Shown here piece after piece: positions 22,913 to 33,624 of a DNA stretch of 46,389 bases. Numbering within the stretch: position 1 is the stretch's first letter; every line of letters starts with the position of its first letter. The DNA comes from Basidiobolus ranarum (Eukaryota; Basidiobolomycota; Basidiobolomycetes; Basidiobolales). Position numbers and translations under genes: made by a program. The notes beneath the pieces are model-generated. The model did no database searches and was not told the DNA's origin. It was given only the letters and a program-made list of their open reading frames with translations. The DNA is taken from positions 1 to 46,389 of the forward strand of contig JASJQH010000023.1 of NCBI GenBank assembly GCA_040143965.1. Reading direction: 5' to 3'.

Positions 22913-22994
22913 TACTATAACTCATAAGCTGATTCCCTTTTTTTGCAACTATTTTTCAAATGACAATATCACAGAATGATTCAACTTCATATTT
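22913..22994 (+). repeat. Inverted repeat A, left copy
   Basis: About 82 bases whose reverse complement recurs at 23715-23804. Shared core words are AATGATTCAACTTCA, CAAATGACAATATCA and GATTCCCTTTTT. The right copy has an extra ~9 bases. The left copy follows AGCACCTATA, a word also found near the outer end of the fold-back element at 23205. Confidence 0.75.
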
Positions 22995-23204
22995 AACCAA
23001 TCTCTGATACTCAAAGAGTGCTTTCACTACTCTTTGTGTTGTTACCTGCACTTGTATTCAATAAATTAGGGCTGCGGTTTTGAGCCCTATATTCCTTTGG
23101 GCAATTCATTTGTTTACTGCTGGCTATATTTCCAACTGCTATATAGGATAAACTTCAAATTCTGATATCGTAGCTTTATTATTAACTATTTCTTTTAAAT
23201 ATAG

Positions 23205-24166
23205 TGTTGGAATTAGCATTGCCTAAGCACCTATAAAGTCATATATAGCTTAGTATTTAGCTATTCCATATTGAACTAAGATATCACCTCAAGAGAAATC
23301 TACTTAGAAATTCTCAGATATATAGATTTTCAAAGAAGCCCCAAACTTTTCGCACATGTTCCTGGGACCTTCCTTAACACATTATACACGTTTGTATGTT
23401 TACCCACCTATAAATGTCAACTCGATAAATCAATAAGTGAAAACCACCAATTCTTCTAGTTTGAAAACCCACTTTCAACAAACTCCCACCCATTTGATGC
23501 TTGGAAATAGGACCAGTTACATTTGGACATTGCATATGGTCATCTGTCACAACGTAGAGAGCAGAAAAATAGTGACTGATACAAAAATAATTGTAATAGC
23601 CCAAAACCGATGTACTGATAGACTAAACACCAGTGAAGGTAGCATCATACAGAGCAGTGAATTCATCTTTATAACGGGAGAGATTGTTACTTAACTCCGG
23701 TTGGGCTGTGTGTTATATTTGAAGTTGAATCATTCTGTGAATGCAGTGATATTGTCATTTGAAAAATGCTTGTAAAAAGGGAATCACTTATAAGCTATAA
23801 TGTACTTCAAGACATCAATGTTAAAGTATTTGGGAGCCTGTTGGAAGTGGTTGGGAGAATTAGAGGAATTGGTGGTTCTCACTTATTGATTTATTGAGTA
23901 GAAAGTTGACATTTACAGTTTTGTCAAAATGTAAACAAACTAACGTGTATAATGTGTTAAGGAAGGTCCCAGGAACATGTGTGCAAAGTTTGGGGCTTCT
24001 AGCACAAGTTTGAAAAGTCTATATATCTGAGAACTTCTAAGTTGGTGTCAATATTCTAAGTAAATTCCAATTGAGAATAATGGGTAATATCTTAGTTCAA
24101 TATAAGATAACTAAGTACTAAGCTATATATGACTATATAGGTGCTTAGGCAATGCTAATTTCAACA
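23205..24166. mobile_element. Fold-back element with ~290/340-bp imperfect inverted arms
   Basis: Left arm about 23205-23490, right arm about 23826-24166, in opposite orientation with scattered mismatches and indels. Matching blocks in order: outer ends TGTTGGAATTAGCATTGCC and TGTTGAAATTAGCATTGCC; AAGCACCTATA; CTAAGATAT; CATGTTCCTGGGACCTTCC; TTAACACATTATACACGTT; AATAAGTGAAAACCACCAA. The ~335-bp loop has no transposase frame. This is the shape of a non-autonomous fold-back or MITE-type DNA transposon, but no clean target duplication is seen; TTAAAT occurs just outside both ends (23195 and 24168) and may be chance. It could also be an inverted duplication made by the host. Confidence 0.65.
23715..23804 (-). 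repeat. Inverted repeat A, right copy
   Basis: Reverse-complement copy of 22913-22994, lying inside the loop of the fold-back element 23205-24166, so the two inverted-repeat pairs interlock (A-B-A'-B'). Confidence 0.75.
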
Positions 24167-24622
24167 ATTAAATCCTCAATTTCAGAAAAAGTAGACCTTG
24201 AACATATTTTGAAATGCAATATTGCAGCATTTTTCAACCAACTGATCCTCTGTTCAATTATCAGTTTTAGTTTCTAGCAGACTTTTCCTCCAACTCTATA
24301 TGGGCTCTGTTTTCTGGGAGCTGGAAAATATCATGTTTGTGAATTCTAGCAATTAATTGAGGGTATATATAGTGTTTGCATGAAACGCAGAAAACTATAC
24401 AGGAATATCAGCTAATTCGGATTTTCTCTGGCACCAAATTTGCTGTATATGCTTAAGCTATTTAACCTATTTAAAGAATTCCAGAGCTCTACTAAGAAAT
24501 ACTTAACCAATACTAATTGAATTTAGGACATCTTCCAAAACTATATCATTGAGAGTTGTAAAATAATGTTTAACAGCGGAAAAAGATCTTGACGGCCGAC
24601 TCCACAGTTACTCCTATTGCCA

Positions 24623-24748
24623 TTGAAAGTATCCAAGTAACTATTAGAGAGGCGATAGAATTGAAAGTATCCAAGTAACTATTAGAGAGGCGATAGAATT
24701 GAAAGTATCCAAGTAACTATTAGAGAGGCGATAGAATTGAAAGTATCC
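24623..24748. repeat. 38-bp tandem repeat, 3.3 copies
   Basis: The unit begins TTGAAAGTATCCAAGTAACT. Copies at 24623-24660, 24661-24698 and 24699-24736 are identical, followed by 12 bases of a fourth copy. Perfect identity suggests recent slippage or unequal exchange. Confidence 0.95.
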
Positions 24749-25552
24749 GAATAAAATTTAGTAATAACAATAATACTAATGTCCAACAGAAGAAATTTTT
24801 GTATCCTACACTCTCCAAACTACTTGTCCAAACTTTAAATGACTCATATGCTGCGGATTGTTGGTAAAAGAAGCATGGGTATAAAGGATGCTCAAGAGAG
24901 GGGTATATCAAGAAAGGGGTAGTGCTTTGGGATTGTGAATAAGTTATGAATATGTTGGCTAAACTGCAGATCTGGTTCATCCCACAACAATATATGTTGG
25001 ATTGACAATACGACTTCTTTTTTTTTGACTGGCTTTAACACATATCTGTTACTGGGCACTACGAGGATGATCACCAAAAATCGATGCCCTGTTACTCATG
25101 CCAACGATCTAGACTCTAAATAGTGACAAGGTTTCTACAGAATACTGCTACATATTTAGCTATAGCATTGAAATTAGAATCAGGTATGGAATTAACAAAT
25201 ATTGACTCTACAAATGCCGCTTAATAATTCTAGGTATACACTCCAATAGAGAGGCACAAAGAGTAAAGTAAAAAAACTGGCATAATGATCGTAGTAATAT
25301 ACCCGATCGTGGTACCACATTTACACATGGCTTATTATCTTGAATAAAGCTAGTAACTGAGTAAAACATTCTCTCGGTTTCAGGTTCAATTTGACAGTTG
25401 AAGAAAGAAAAATACTCGACTACACCTGAATAATATGAAAACTTATCGATAGGAGGTTTTATTTCGTTCTAACACTCACAGGAGTTACAAAAAGAAATAT
25501 GAAGGTTTTGGAAGGATTAAGATGCAGAGAGTGTTTAAAGTGTTAAAACTGG

Positions 25553-25806
25553 TTAATCTTTCTTTCCGCGGATCAATTGGAAGGTACCGTAGAAAGTACC
25601 GACAAGTCCAGCTCCGAGGAAAACGAAGAAAGAGGTGACGAGTACCTTGTCTCTGGGACCCTTAAGCCATACAGGTTTGGCGACTTGAGACTTTGATAAA
25701 GACGGAGTTAAGAACTAACGAATATACTAGTAACAATACAGGCTATACTTACTTGGAACAACTTTTGCTTGTTCAACATATTGTTGGGGCGATTGACGAA
25801 ATCCAT
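25553..25806 (-). CDS. COX7: COX7, cytochrome c oxidase subunit VIIa
   Basis: Two exons on the minus strand, 25806-25753 and 25690-25553; 63 residues, a normal Cox7 size. It begins MDFVNRPNNMLNKQKLFQ, then KPVWLKGPRDKV, which corresponds to KPLWWRHPRSAL of yeast Cox7, and one membrane span (VLVTSFFVFLGAGLVGTF) followed by the short matrix or intermembrane tail QLIRGKKD. The protein is a small inner-membrane subunit of complex IV, thought to take part in assembly of the oxidase and supercomplexes. The 62-nt intron has GTAAGT and an AAAG acceptor. It is the only gene I can support in the gene-poor stretch from 20.9 to 28.4 kb. Confidence 0.88.
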
Positions 25807-27810
25807 TTTGACTTGTATTCTTTAGAGTAGCGAAGGGAGGAGACAATACTAATGAAGTCGCGACCGAGAAATGAAACGATTTTGATGTTTTACCTGAAAA
25901 ATTATGGGGTAATTGAGTAGCACTGGCTCTATCCCAAAATTCACGTGACTCATGACTTAAAGGTTTTTGGGGGTATTTCTGACTGCACCAACGGCCGGTC
26001 CAGACCGTGAGTCCCAGGTGTGGGGCAACTTGATCATATGCCAGAAGAGCGAAACACGCATATTATAAAATATCCATGTTCCAAACCACCGGAGTAATCC
26101 AGAATCAAAATTGATTCGATTTTGGGGCGTGTCCCCTAAATGAAAAAGCGCAGTTCGATCGATAGGAATTAATCATCGATATAGGGGTGTTCGTCAATGT
26201 GTTCACTTAAAGCTGGGGAGTATGTTTGAATGTGGCTATAGAGCCCCTCAATCATAGCTATCCGGGGCAATGATGTAACACATTCTCTTAATAATGACTA
26301 ATATCTGTCAGGTTTGAAAAAGGGTTCCTGAAATATTGTTTTAGGAATGTTAAATTGCAACTCGTCATTATGGATTAAAGGTATGAGAAGTTTAAGACGA
26401 ATCTCAAGTTTAACTTAGGTTAAGCTAAATATTACACACAATAGCCAGCTGAGGGGGGTGTTGATGAACCAGGGGAAGCAGAATAGTGGATAATTATTGT
26501 ATCTGGATGATACTTCTTACAACTAGGCATTAGCAGTGGTCAGTTAGAAAACCTTGTGTGGTCTCTATCAGCAGTTTCATACAATCGTCAGGTTTTTGTT
26601 ACTTACAACAATCAGGTGATGGAACTTTATATTTCAGCCAAATGAGCACATATGCATTTGCCTACCCTAACCCATTCAGTTCAAGGCAATTAGGAAATTA
26701 TACTTATACCTAAAGAGATTGCTTTCTGTCCTTAGGCTGCGATAATATATCCACAACAACCAAGTTTGCTTCATTTGCTTAAGCATATGAAATCCAAACC
26801 AGAGAACTTTAAAATTTTCGCTGTCCATATTAAGAAATAAAGTCATGTTGATACCAAATCATCATTTGCCTGTGGCTAATTCATTTGAGGTGTATCTAAT
26901 GGCTTTGGGTGACGTCTCACAACAGCTTTACAGTTATTGGCGACAATCCGACATATCACAAGTTAGATAGATATATAATTAACAGTTGCCATTTATAAAC
27001 ATCAATTGGATGGTGTACTGGATGGTGGACTCTCCTTTAAATCCCTGATGAATTTCATAGAGAACTCACGCGGGGTTGTGTTACTCAGTAAGAGGTGATT
27101 TTCGTGTCTGGGGGTAAAAAGGCATGATTGTTTAAGGAATTGATATGGAGATGGTGAAACCTAACTTACAGGGCACTTGGCTCTTCAACAATAAGAAGCC
27201 GTGGAGCAAGATCCAAAAATGGCTCAATACACAGAAAGGGGTTCATAACGTCCAGTTGAAGTGGAGAGCAAGTGGAGAGCATTGTTCACCAAATAACGAA
27301 AGAACCAAAATGCCCATTGACTTGCACATAGTTCATAATATTAGAGTGACATTTATTGTTTGGCCTCGATTCGTACATAACTGAAACCTACAATTCCATT
27401 AGTTTGAATGCTCTGCCATTGCATCCGAGACGTGTCCTATTCAGTCCACAAATCCACAAATCTGCAGTAGTCGAGCATCAAATCAAATCTATCTCTCAGT
27501 CTTATCCCTCCTTATCTGAGTTGGATGGTGCATCTCGATGGCACATCCTCATACCCTGGAACAGTTGTGTCAATTAAGAACTATGGGTCCGCACTTGCAT
27601 TGCGACAAGTGGAGATATAATGTATTCATCTGGTGTATTGCTGGTGTATTGCTGGTCTATTCAGCTCACTGGCATGTCAACTTGAATGAGACTGACAATT
27701 GCTGAGGGTGTAATGCCGAGCGTTGTAATGTGATGCTATCAATAAGATCCTGTTCAATGATTCGGGACTTAAATAAAGTCCGCAATGGATTGTGTGCAAT
27801 GCAATCCGTA

Positions 27811-27856
27811 TACAGTATAGCCAGTAATTCATATATACAGCGTGGCCAGTAATTCA
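27811..27856. repeat. Direct repeat, 21 bp, period 25
   Basis: TACAG[TC][AG]T[AG]GCCAGTAATTCA at 27811-27831 and 27836-27856, differing at about three bases. Confidence 0.7.
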
Positions 27857-28228
27857 CTAACCAAAAGAAGCAACTCATATATATATCTCCAAATTGGTAA
27901 GTTCGTGAGGGAAGCGGGTTAGGTTAGGGTGAGCGATGGCGAAGATACCCCACCCTGCGAATCAGAATCAGCTGTGGTAAAAATAGATCAAATGTCTTGG
28001 TATGTCTTGCCAAATGAATAGGATGTAGTGTGAGCTTTGTAAATAGTTGGCAAACAATGACTGTGCTGAGAGGCGAATGATAATTGATTAGATCCCATAG
28101 TTCGAGTTGACTCTGTTTGGTAATCAACATATGCTACCTTCTGATACATGGAGCAATGTAGTTGCCTGTGGAGTCACGGGTTACGGGTAAGTATAATATT
28201 GATTTACGATCGGATGCTTTTTGCTTAG

Positions 28229-28236
28229 TATATAAT
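28229..28236 (+). promoter_or_regulatory. Possible TATA box of the P-type ATPase
   Basis: TATATAAT about 155 bases upstream of the ATG at 28392, in the expected orientation. Weak evidence. Confidence 0.3.
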
Positions 28237-28391
28237 GCGCCAGTTTTCTCTGAACCATCAGTACTCAGTTTCGCCTTGAGCTAGTTGCTTCTTACTCACT
28301 AATAATTGGTTGACGTTGATAGCCGTTCGTTTCGTCTTTCCGCTTAATACTTACGTCGTCCGAGCTTTTTTCTGTTCAGAAAAAAATACTA

Positions 28392-31300
28392 ATGTCAGCC
28401 AATAATAATAACAACCTTCAGTCAGGCAACAACGCCATCGAGGATGACCCTGCCTCTACTGCCACCCATCATAGCAAAGTAGTGTTCCAAGACACTGAGA
28501 AGCCTTCCCGCTATAATGAAATTGTCCCTGCTCCACAGCTTTCTACTCACGGCCACGCTGCTGCAGAGACGAATGAGAAACTTCCCCGAGGTAAGGAGGG
28601 CAAGAGTGTTGATATTACTGAACATTTGATGAGTGTTGAGGAAGTCTGCCAAAAGTATCAAACTTCAGTTAATATCACCAAGCCTGGTGACAGTCAAGGA
28701 TTTACCTCAGAACAGGCAGCAAAAGGCCTGTTGGAGCACGGCCCTAACATCTTAACCCCTCCAAAAAAGAAATCCCCTCTATTCCTGTATTTTGAGTGCT
28801 TGGCTGGGCTATTCAACGTCCTACTTGTAATTGCTGGTATACTTCAATACGTCCTTTTAGCTATTGACCCCGTAAACAATCAAGCAAATATCTACCTCGG
28901 TGCCATTTTAATCGGTGTTGCTTTGGTAAACGCATTTATCGAATTTTATCAACTCCAAAAGAGTGCCTCCATCCTTGCTTCCTTCCTTAATATGATCCCC
29001 GCTAAGTGCTTTGCTATCCGTGATGGAAGATTAAATCAAATGGCAGGAGCTGATCTTATCCCAGGCGATGTTGTCTTCGCCAGAATGGGAGACAAGATTC
29101 CTGCTGATCTGATGATCTTCTCCGCCTCTGACATGAAAGTTGACAATTCCTCCCTTACTGGGGAATCTGAACCTCAAGAGCGAACCAAATTCAACTCATT
29201 CAAAAACCCTTTGGAGGCCACAAATGTCGCTTTCAATGGTACTTTGGTTGTGTCTGGTGAAGGTTATGGTATTGTCATTCGTACAGGTGATAGCACTGTA
29301 TTGGGTCAAATTGCCGGTCTCACTCAAGGCGAAAAGAAACGTAAAAGTCCCTTGACTACTGAAATTGATGACTTTGTAAAGATCATCGCCTCAGTAGCAT
29401 TCTTGACTGCTGTCATATTCTTCATTGTCGGTCAAGTCATCTATGGAAAAATTCAATTTACTCTTAACTTTGCCATTGGTGTATTCGTTGCCTGGGTACC
29501 GGAAGGTCTTCCTGCAACTGTTACAATGCTTCTAACCATCGCTGCAAAGAGAATGGCTGATGCTAAAGTATTAGTCAAGGATCTTAAGGGAGTTGAAACC
29601 CTTGGTGCTATCACTCTTTTAGCTACCGATAAGACAGGTACTTTGACCAGAAATCAAATGACTGTTACCAATGTCTGGAGTGGACTCGTTATGTATACCG
29701 CCTTCCCATCTGCTGGTAATCCTGAAGTTCCTCTCACTCCTGAAGCACCCGGTATCCTTGAAGTCATGTATATTTCAACTCTTAACTCCAGAGCCAAATT
29801 CGATAGAGTTGATGTTCCTGTGGATCAACGCCAAATCCTTGGTGATGCTACTGAATCTGGTCTAGTTCGTTTTGCTGCCAAAAGCCTTCCTGATTTTGAC
29901 AATGCAGCCAACAATTTCCCCAAAGTTTTTGAGATTCCTTTCAACTCAGACAACAAATGGGCATTGACCATTCATCAGAAGAGCCACCCTAACGGTTCAC
30001 TGACCCTTTATATTAAGGGTGCTCCAGAACGTGTATTACGACTTTGCAGCACCATCCTGGTTAACAATCAAGCTGTTACCCTAACTGAAGAGCACAAGGC
30101 AATGTACGATCAAACTTATGAATACATGGCTAGTAAGGGACATCGTGTTCTAGCTTTTGCCCAATTATTGTTACCAGGTAATCAATACCCCGCAGACTTC
30201 GTGTTTACTAAAGAAGCTCAAAATTACCCTACCACCGATCTCTGCTTTGTTGGACTCGCCTCCTTAGAAGATCCACCTAAGCATGGCGTTCGTGAAGCAA
30301 TCGGTCGCTGTCGTTCTGCAGGTATTCAAGTTATGATGGTTACCGGTGATCATCCTTTAACTGCCGAGGCAGTAGGAAGGAAAATCAACTTGATGCTTTC
30401 AGAAACCAAAATTCAAATCGCTAAACGAACTGGTCGCCCCATTGAGAGCGTTCAAGAGCATGAATACACCGCCATCGTAATCCATGGTGAACAGATCGAT
30501 TCTTTATCGGAAGAAGATTGGGATATCATTTTCTCAAAGAACGAAATCATTTTTGCCCGTACTTCTCCTCGTCACAAATTGGAGATTGTTAAACGTGCGC
30601 AAGCCATGGGACATATTGTTGGTGTTACTGGTGATGGTGTTAACGATTCCCCTGCCTTGAAGAAAGCCGATCTAGGAATTGCCATGAATGAGTCTGGTTC
30701 TGATGTATCCAAAGAAGCAGCAGCGATGATTCTGTTAGACGATAACTTCGCCTCTACAGTAAAGGGTGTCGAAGAAGGACGTCTTATCTTTGCCAATTTG
30801 AAAAAATCCATCCAGTACACTGTTACCCATAGTACTCCTGAAATTTTACCAAATCTCTTGTATATCATTGTCCCTCTCCCTCTTCCTCTCTCTGCAATCT
30901 TGATCCTGGTGATTGATTTAGGTTTTGAAATCTTTGCCGCCTTATCATATGCTTGGGAACTTCCAGAAACCAAGGGTGGTCTGATGAAACTTCCTCCCCG
31001 TAAGCCCGTCACTGCCCGCTCGCTCACTCGCCTAAGAAAGCAAATGGCTAGACGTCCCCCTACCTCTGTCGATGTTGAATCCGGAAAAGAGAGTCAACCA
31101 TCCAAATTTACTCTTCTCAAACACAGTATCTCCGAGAAATTCACCTCCTATTACTGGAGAGAAGCCTTCGAAGAAACTGATGATACCGTTCTTGTTGATG
31201 CTGGAGTTCTCTCTTGGGCTTACGCTGAAGCAGGAATGATTGAATTCCTTGCTGCCATAACCGCTTATTTTGTTGTCTTATATCGCGAATTCGGTATCTC

Positions 31301-31799
31301 ACCTTCTGAAGCCCGCCATATGCAAAACGGTAACATGTACTTCCTCAATGACTCACCATCCTACACCCTCCCAAGTGGAAGAGTTCTGACCAACAACGAC
31401 CAAAAGGAGGCACTTGCCCAGGCTCAGAGTATCTTTTATCTCTCGATCATGATTTGCCAATGCTTCAATTTGTTTGCTTGCAAATGTCTTATTCGTCTTC
31501 CTTTCGGAAAGTACATGTTCCGTAATACCAAAACTTTCTACGGTATGGGTGCCGGTGCTATCTTAGCCATGATGATCGTTTATATCCCACCATTCAACAT
31601 TGCATTCGGCACTTCACATCGCCTTAGCCCTCTCTACTGGTTAATCCCCATAGCTTTTGGTGTCTTCCTTATCTTCTATTCTACTGTTCGTCGTATTATC
31701 ATCAGAAAGCGGAAACCAATCAACTGGAACCCAGATATTGCTGGACTCCAAATGTATCCCACTGTCAGAACAGTCAAGTCTACTGGCGCTGGTAAATAA
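28392..31799 (+). CDS. P-type ATPase, type IIC (Na+/K+-ATPase alpha-like)
   Basis: Single exon, 1135 residues. All catalytic motifs are present: TGES at 256-259 (A domain), PEGL in the fourth span near 370, DKTGTLT with phosphorylated Asp413, KGAPER in the nucleotide domain, and GDGVNDSPAL near 747. The stretch KKSIQYTVTHSTPEILP...PLPLSAILILVIDLGFE aligns without gaps to spans 5-6 of animal Na+/K+-ATPase. Type IIC pumps exchange Na+ (or H+) for K+ at the plasma membrane; fungal members exist but are patchy and poorly studied, and yeast uses ENA pumps instead. Compared with animal alpha subunits, Ser775 is replaced by His and Asp808 by Glu, so ion preference cannot be assumed. The N-terminal ~75 residues are low in complexity. 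No beta-subunit gene is in the window. Confidence 0.93.
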   Translation: MSANNNNNLQSGNNAIEDDPASTATHHSKVVFQDTEKPSRYNEIVPAPQLSTHGHAAAETNEKLPRGKEGKSVDITEHLMSVEEVCQKYQTSVNITKPGDSQGFTSEQAAKGLLEHGPNILTPPKKKSPLFLYFECLAGLFNVLLVIAGILQYVLLAIDPVNNQANIYLGAILIGVALVNAFIEFYQLQKSASILASFLNMIPAKCFAIRDGRLNQMAGADLIPGDVVFARMGDKIPADLMIFSASDMKVDNSSLTGESEPQERTKFNSFKNPLEATNVAFNGTLVVSGEGYGIVIRTGDSTVLGQIAGLTQGEKKRKSPLTTEIDDFVKIIASVAFLTAVIFFIVGQVIYGKIQFTLNFAIGVFVAWVPEGLPATVTMLLTIAAKRMADAKVLVKDLKGVETLGAITLLATDKTGTLTRNQMTVTNVWSGLVMYTAFPSAGNPEVPLTPEAPGILEVMYISTLNSRAKFDRVDVPVDQRQILGDATESGLVRFAAKSLPDFDNAANNFPKVFEIPFNSDNKWALTIHQKSHPNGSLTLYIKGAPERVLRLCSTILVNNQAVTLTEEHKAMYDQTYEYMASKGHRVLAFAQLLLPGNQYPADFVFTKEAQNYPTTDLCFVGLASLEDPPKHGVREAIGRCRSAGIQVMMVTGDHPLTAEAVGRKINLMLSETKIQIAKRTGRPIESVQEHEYTAIVIHGEQIDSLSEEDWDIIFSKNEIIFARTSPRHKLEIVKRAQAMGHIVGVTGDGVNDSPALKKADLGIAMNESGSDVSKEAAAMILLDDNFASTVKGVEEGRLIFANLKKSIQYTVTHSTPEILPNLLYIIVPLPLPLSAILILVIDLGFEIFAALSYAWELPETKGGLMKLPPRKPVTARSLTRLRKQMARRPPTSVDVESGKESQPSKFTLLKHSISEKFTSYYWREAFEETDDTVLVDAGVLSWAYAEAGMIEFLAAITAYFVVLYREFGISPSEARHMQNGNMYFLNDSPSYTLPSGRVLTNNDQKEALAQAQSIFYLSIMICQCFNLFACKCLIRLPFGKYMFRNTKTFYGMGAGAILAMMIVYIPPFNIAFGTSHRLSPLYWLIPIAFGVFLIFYSTVRRIIIRKRKPINWNPDIAGLQMYPTVRTVKSTGAGK

Positions 31800-32855
31800 G
31801 GTACTATTGCAGCATCTGAATCTGAACATACCTTGATGTGAACAACGAATCATCCAAGCATTCCTTAGTAATTTTCACCATTTCCAATATGTACTATCTC
31901 TTAAAATTCCGACATTTTGTTTCTGTAGTTTTATCATCAGATCTTTAATAAATAATCTTTCGTTAATAATCATTGTCTGACTACGTCCTCCATACTATCT
32001 ATACTAGCCTACTATCCACCTGCTATCTGAAACAATCAACGTCTCACAATAGCAATATAAATGACGAATAGACACTAAACACTGCGATTTATTCATGTGG
32101 AAGCACCTCCGCCACTCCTGTACCACCATGACTAATATACGCACCAGAATCAACAATGAACTCAACTCCCGTCCCCTCAGCCAATATCTCACTTCACCCT
32201 ACCCACCCATATCCGTCCATCATCCCTTCTTTTGGCTTTTAACCAGTATTTCCTCATTAAGCATCCATCTAAATATTTCCAATAGTTTACCTTTTATTTT
32301 ACTTTAACGTTAAATGTAAGACAAAGTGAAAGTAGAATAAAAGTCGAGAAACGAAATGCCATCACATAGAGCTGACTACATGATAGGAGTAGAATTTAGA
32401 GAAGGGTTTAATTATATCCACTAACATTGCTTTTGTAATGAACAAAGAAATCCATTGGCTGGAACTGGACTAGAGAGTGGGCTAATAAATAAACCTCTTG
32501 AAAGACTACTGGGAGAATTGAAGATGTTAAATATTCGGTTGCCGATCAGCTGCTATGTGACAGAGCGTATTCGAGACTTAAGCTTGACCGAAGCCCGCGA
32601 GATTGAGAATAAGGAAATTACTAGATAACTGCCATCACCAGTTGATGCTTGCTGAAAATACTATTCAAGCTGCCATACAAGACTATCGCAAGAGACACGA
32701 ATCAATAAAGACCCCGCTGCTTTCACTACTGTACTTATATTACCACCCATCCATCAACTCAAGCCTCCGTTAATTAACTCCAAAAGGATTGTTAAAGATT
32801 GCTAAATAAACCATTTATTTATTAAACATTTACACTAAATGCTTATAGTAAGGGC
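31800..32855. other. Convergent intergenic region ATPase/RPS12
   Basis: About 1 kb between two 3' ends. AATAAA-type signals occur near 31949 and 32810. The open frames at 32004-32307 on both strands lack family features. No gene recognised. Confidence 0.5.
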
Positions 32856-33287
32856 TTAGTGGGATTTGAAGTATTCAAGGAGAACGTTGAGAGCTTCGGA
32901 TTCCTCTCCGTAGTCCTTAACAACAACGCAGGAGCAGCCAACAACCTTACGGGCGCTACCTTCACGATCGATCTTGCAGAGACCGGCCCATTCACCGAGC
33001 TTCTTGGCATCAGAAACCTTGATGAGGTTGATGTTGTGTTCGGCGCAAAGAGCCTCAACAAGTCTGATGTATTCCTTCTCGGTACAGGTCTCGACGAGAA
33101 CGCAGAGATGGGCTTGACGTTTGTCAAGAGCCTTAGCACATTCTCTCAAACCACGAGCAAGACCATCGTGAACAAGGGCCTTCTTGAGGACTTCTTGAAG
33201 AGCCTCTTCAACGGACATTTGTCCACGAGGGGCGGCCTCAGCGGGGACCTCGACTTCTTGGGGAACAACGGCTTCTTCGGCAGACAT
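32856..33287 (-). CDS. RPS12: Ribosomal protein eS12 (RPS12)
   Basis: Single coding exon, 143 residues, the usual size. An Ala/Glu-rich N-terminus is followed by the L7Ae-fold core [28 protein letters not shown], then [24 protein letters not shown] and [13 protein letters not shown], and ends [17 protein letters not shown]...YFKSH. All are eS12 signatures. It is a component of the 40S beak. The gene has a higher C content at third positions than its neighbours, as expected of a highly expressed gene. An intron in the 5' leader is likely (see 33295-33382). Confidence 0.97.
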   Translation of the reverse strand: MSAEEAVVPQEVEVPAEAAPRGQMSVEEALQEVLKKALVHDGLARGLRECAKALDKRQAHLCVLVETCTEKEYIRLVEALCAEHNINLIKVSDAKKLGEWAGLCKIDREGSARKVVGCSCVVVKDYGEESEALNVLLEYFKSH

Positions 33288-33294
33288 GTCGTTT

Positions 33295-33382
33295 CTGTTG
33301 AGAATAAAATGGATTAGTTCACTGGTTTAGAAAACGTCGACTCTGTCGATATTGCATGCACGATGGATGGATGAATACATAC
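33295..33382 (-). other. Probable intron in the 5' leader of RPS12
   Basis: On the minus strand, GTATGT at 33382 and AACAG at 33295 enclose 88 bases with an ACTAATCC branch-like sequence about 20 bases before the acceptor. The intron ends seven bases before the start codon. Leader introns are common in ribosomal protein genes. Confidence 0.6.
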
Positions 33383-33551
33383 ATGGATAGAATGAATTAA
33401 GGTTCTAAAAGAAAGGTCACTGATTCAAACCACGTCCCTACTTATGGTCCACAATTTTTTTCTCGTCAGTTCAAAAATTTCATCTTTAACCAATCATAGC
33501 AAGGTAAATGATTTTGATAAAAATCAGGGTAGATTTTGGAGAAATTTTGAT

Positions 33552-33559
33552 TTTATATA
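33552..33559 (-). promoter_or_regulatory. TATA-like box upstream of RPS12
   Basis: TATATAAA on the minus strand, about 170 bases upstream of the proposed leader-intron donor. It fits if the leader exon is of moderate length; otherwise it may be chance. Confidence 0.35.
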
Positions 33560-33624
33560 CTCGCTCTATCGTGAATAACTTAGTTTATATTTATACTCTA
33601 ACAAAAATCTATGAATAATCAATT

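Larger units (their letters stand above)
20903..25552. other. 4.6-kb gene-poor, repeat-bearing region
   Basis: No open frame here carries a recognisable family signature, and the frames of 60-90 codons look like chance. Contents are listed separately: local duplications, two telomere-like motifs, an interlocked pair of inverted repeats and a 38-bp tandem repeat. The first part (20903-21180) is the promoter side of the ANKRD13-like gene. Confidence 0.65.
25807..28391. other. 2.6-kb intergenic region between COX7 and the P-type ATPase
   Basis: Divergent promoter space and AT-rich DNA. It has a 25-bp-period direct repeat near 27811-27856 and a GGTGTATTGCT repeat near 27632. Frames of 60-80 codons here show no family features. 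Confidence 0.55.

Noticed and set aside
23437-23694. 85-codon open frame on the plus strand
   Set aside because: It lies across the fold-back arm and loop, has no family features, and its composition matches the surrounding AT-rich DNA.
23195-24173. piggyBac-type element with TTAA target
   Set aside because: TTAA occurs near both ends of the fold-back element but at different distances from the arm ends, and no transposase is present.
24623-24748. CRISPR-like array
   Set aside because: The copies are directly adjacent with no spacers, so this is a plain tandem repeat.
24720-24980. 86-codon open frame on the minus strand
   Set aside because: It begins in unique DNA and ends in the 38-bp tandem repeat; no recognisable domain or start context.
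30572-31027. 151-codon minus-strand open frame inside the P-type ATPase
   Set aside because: Antisense of conserved ATPase sequence, with no independent support.
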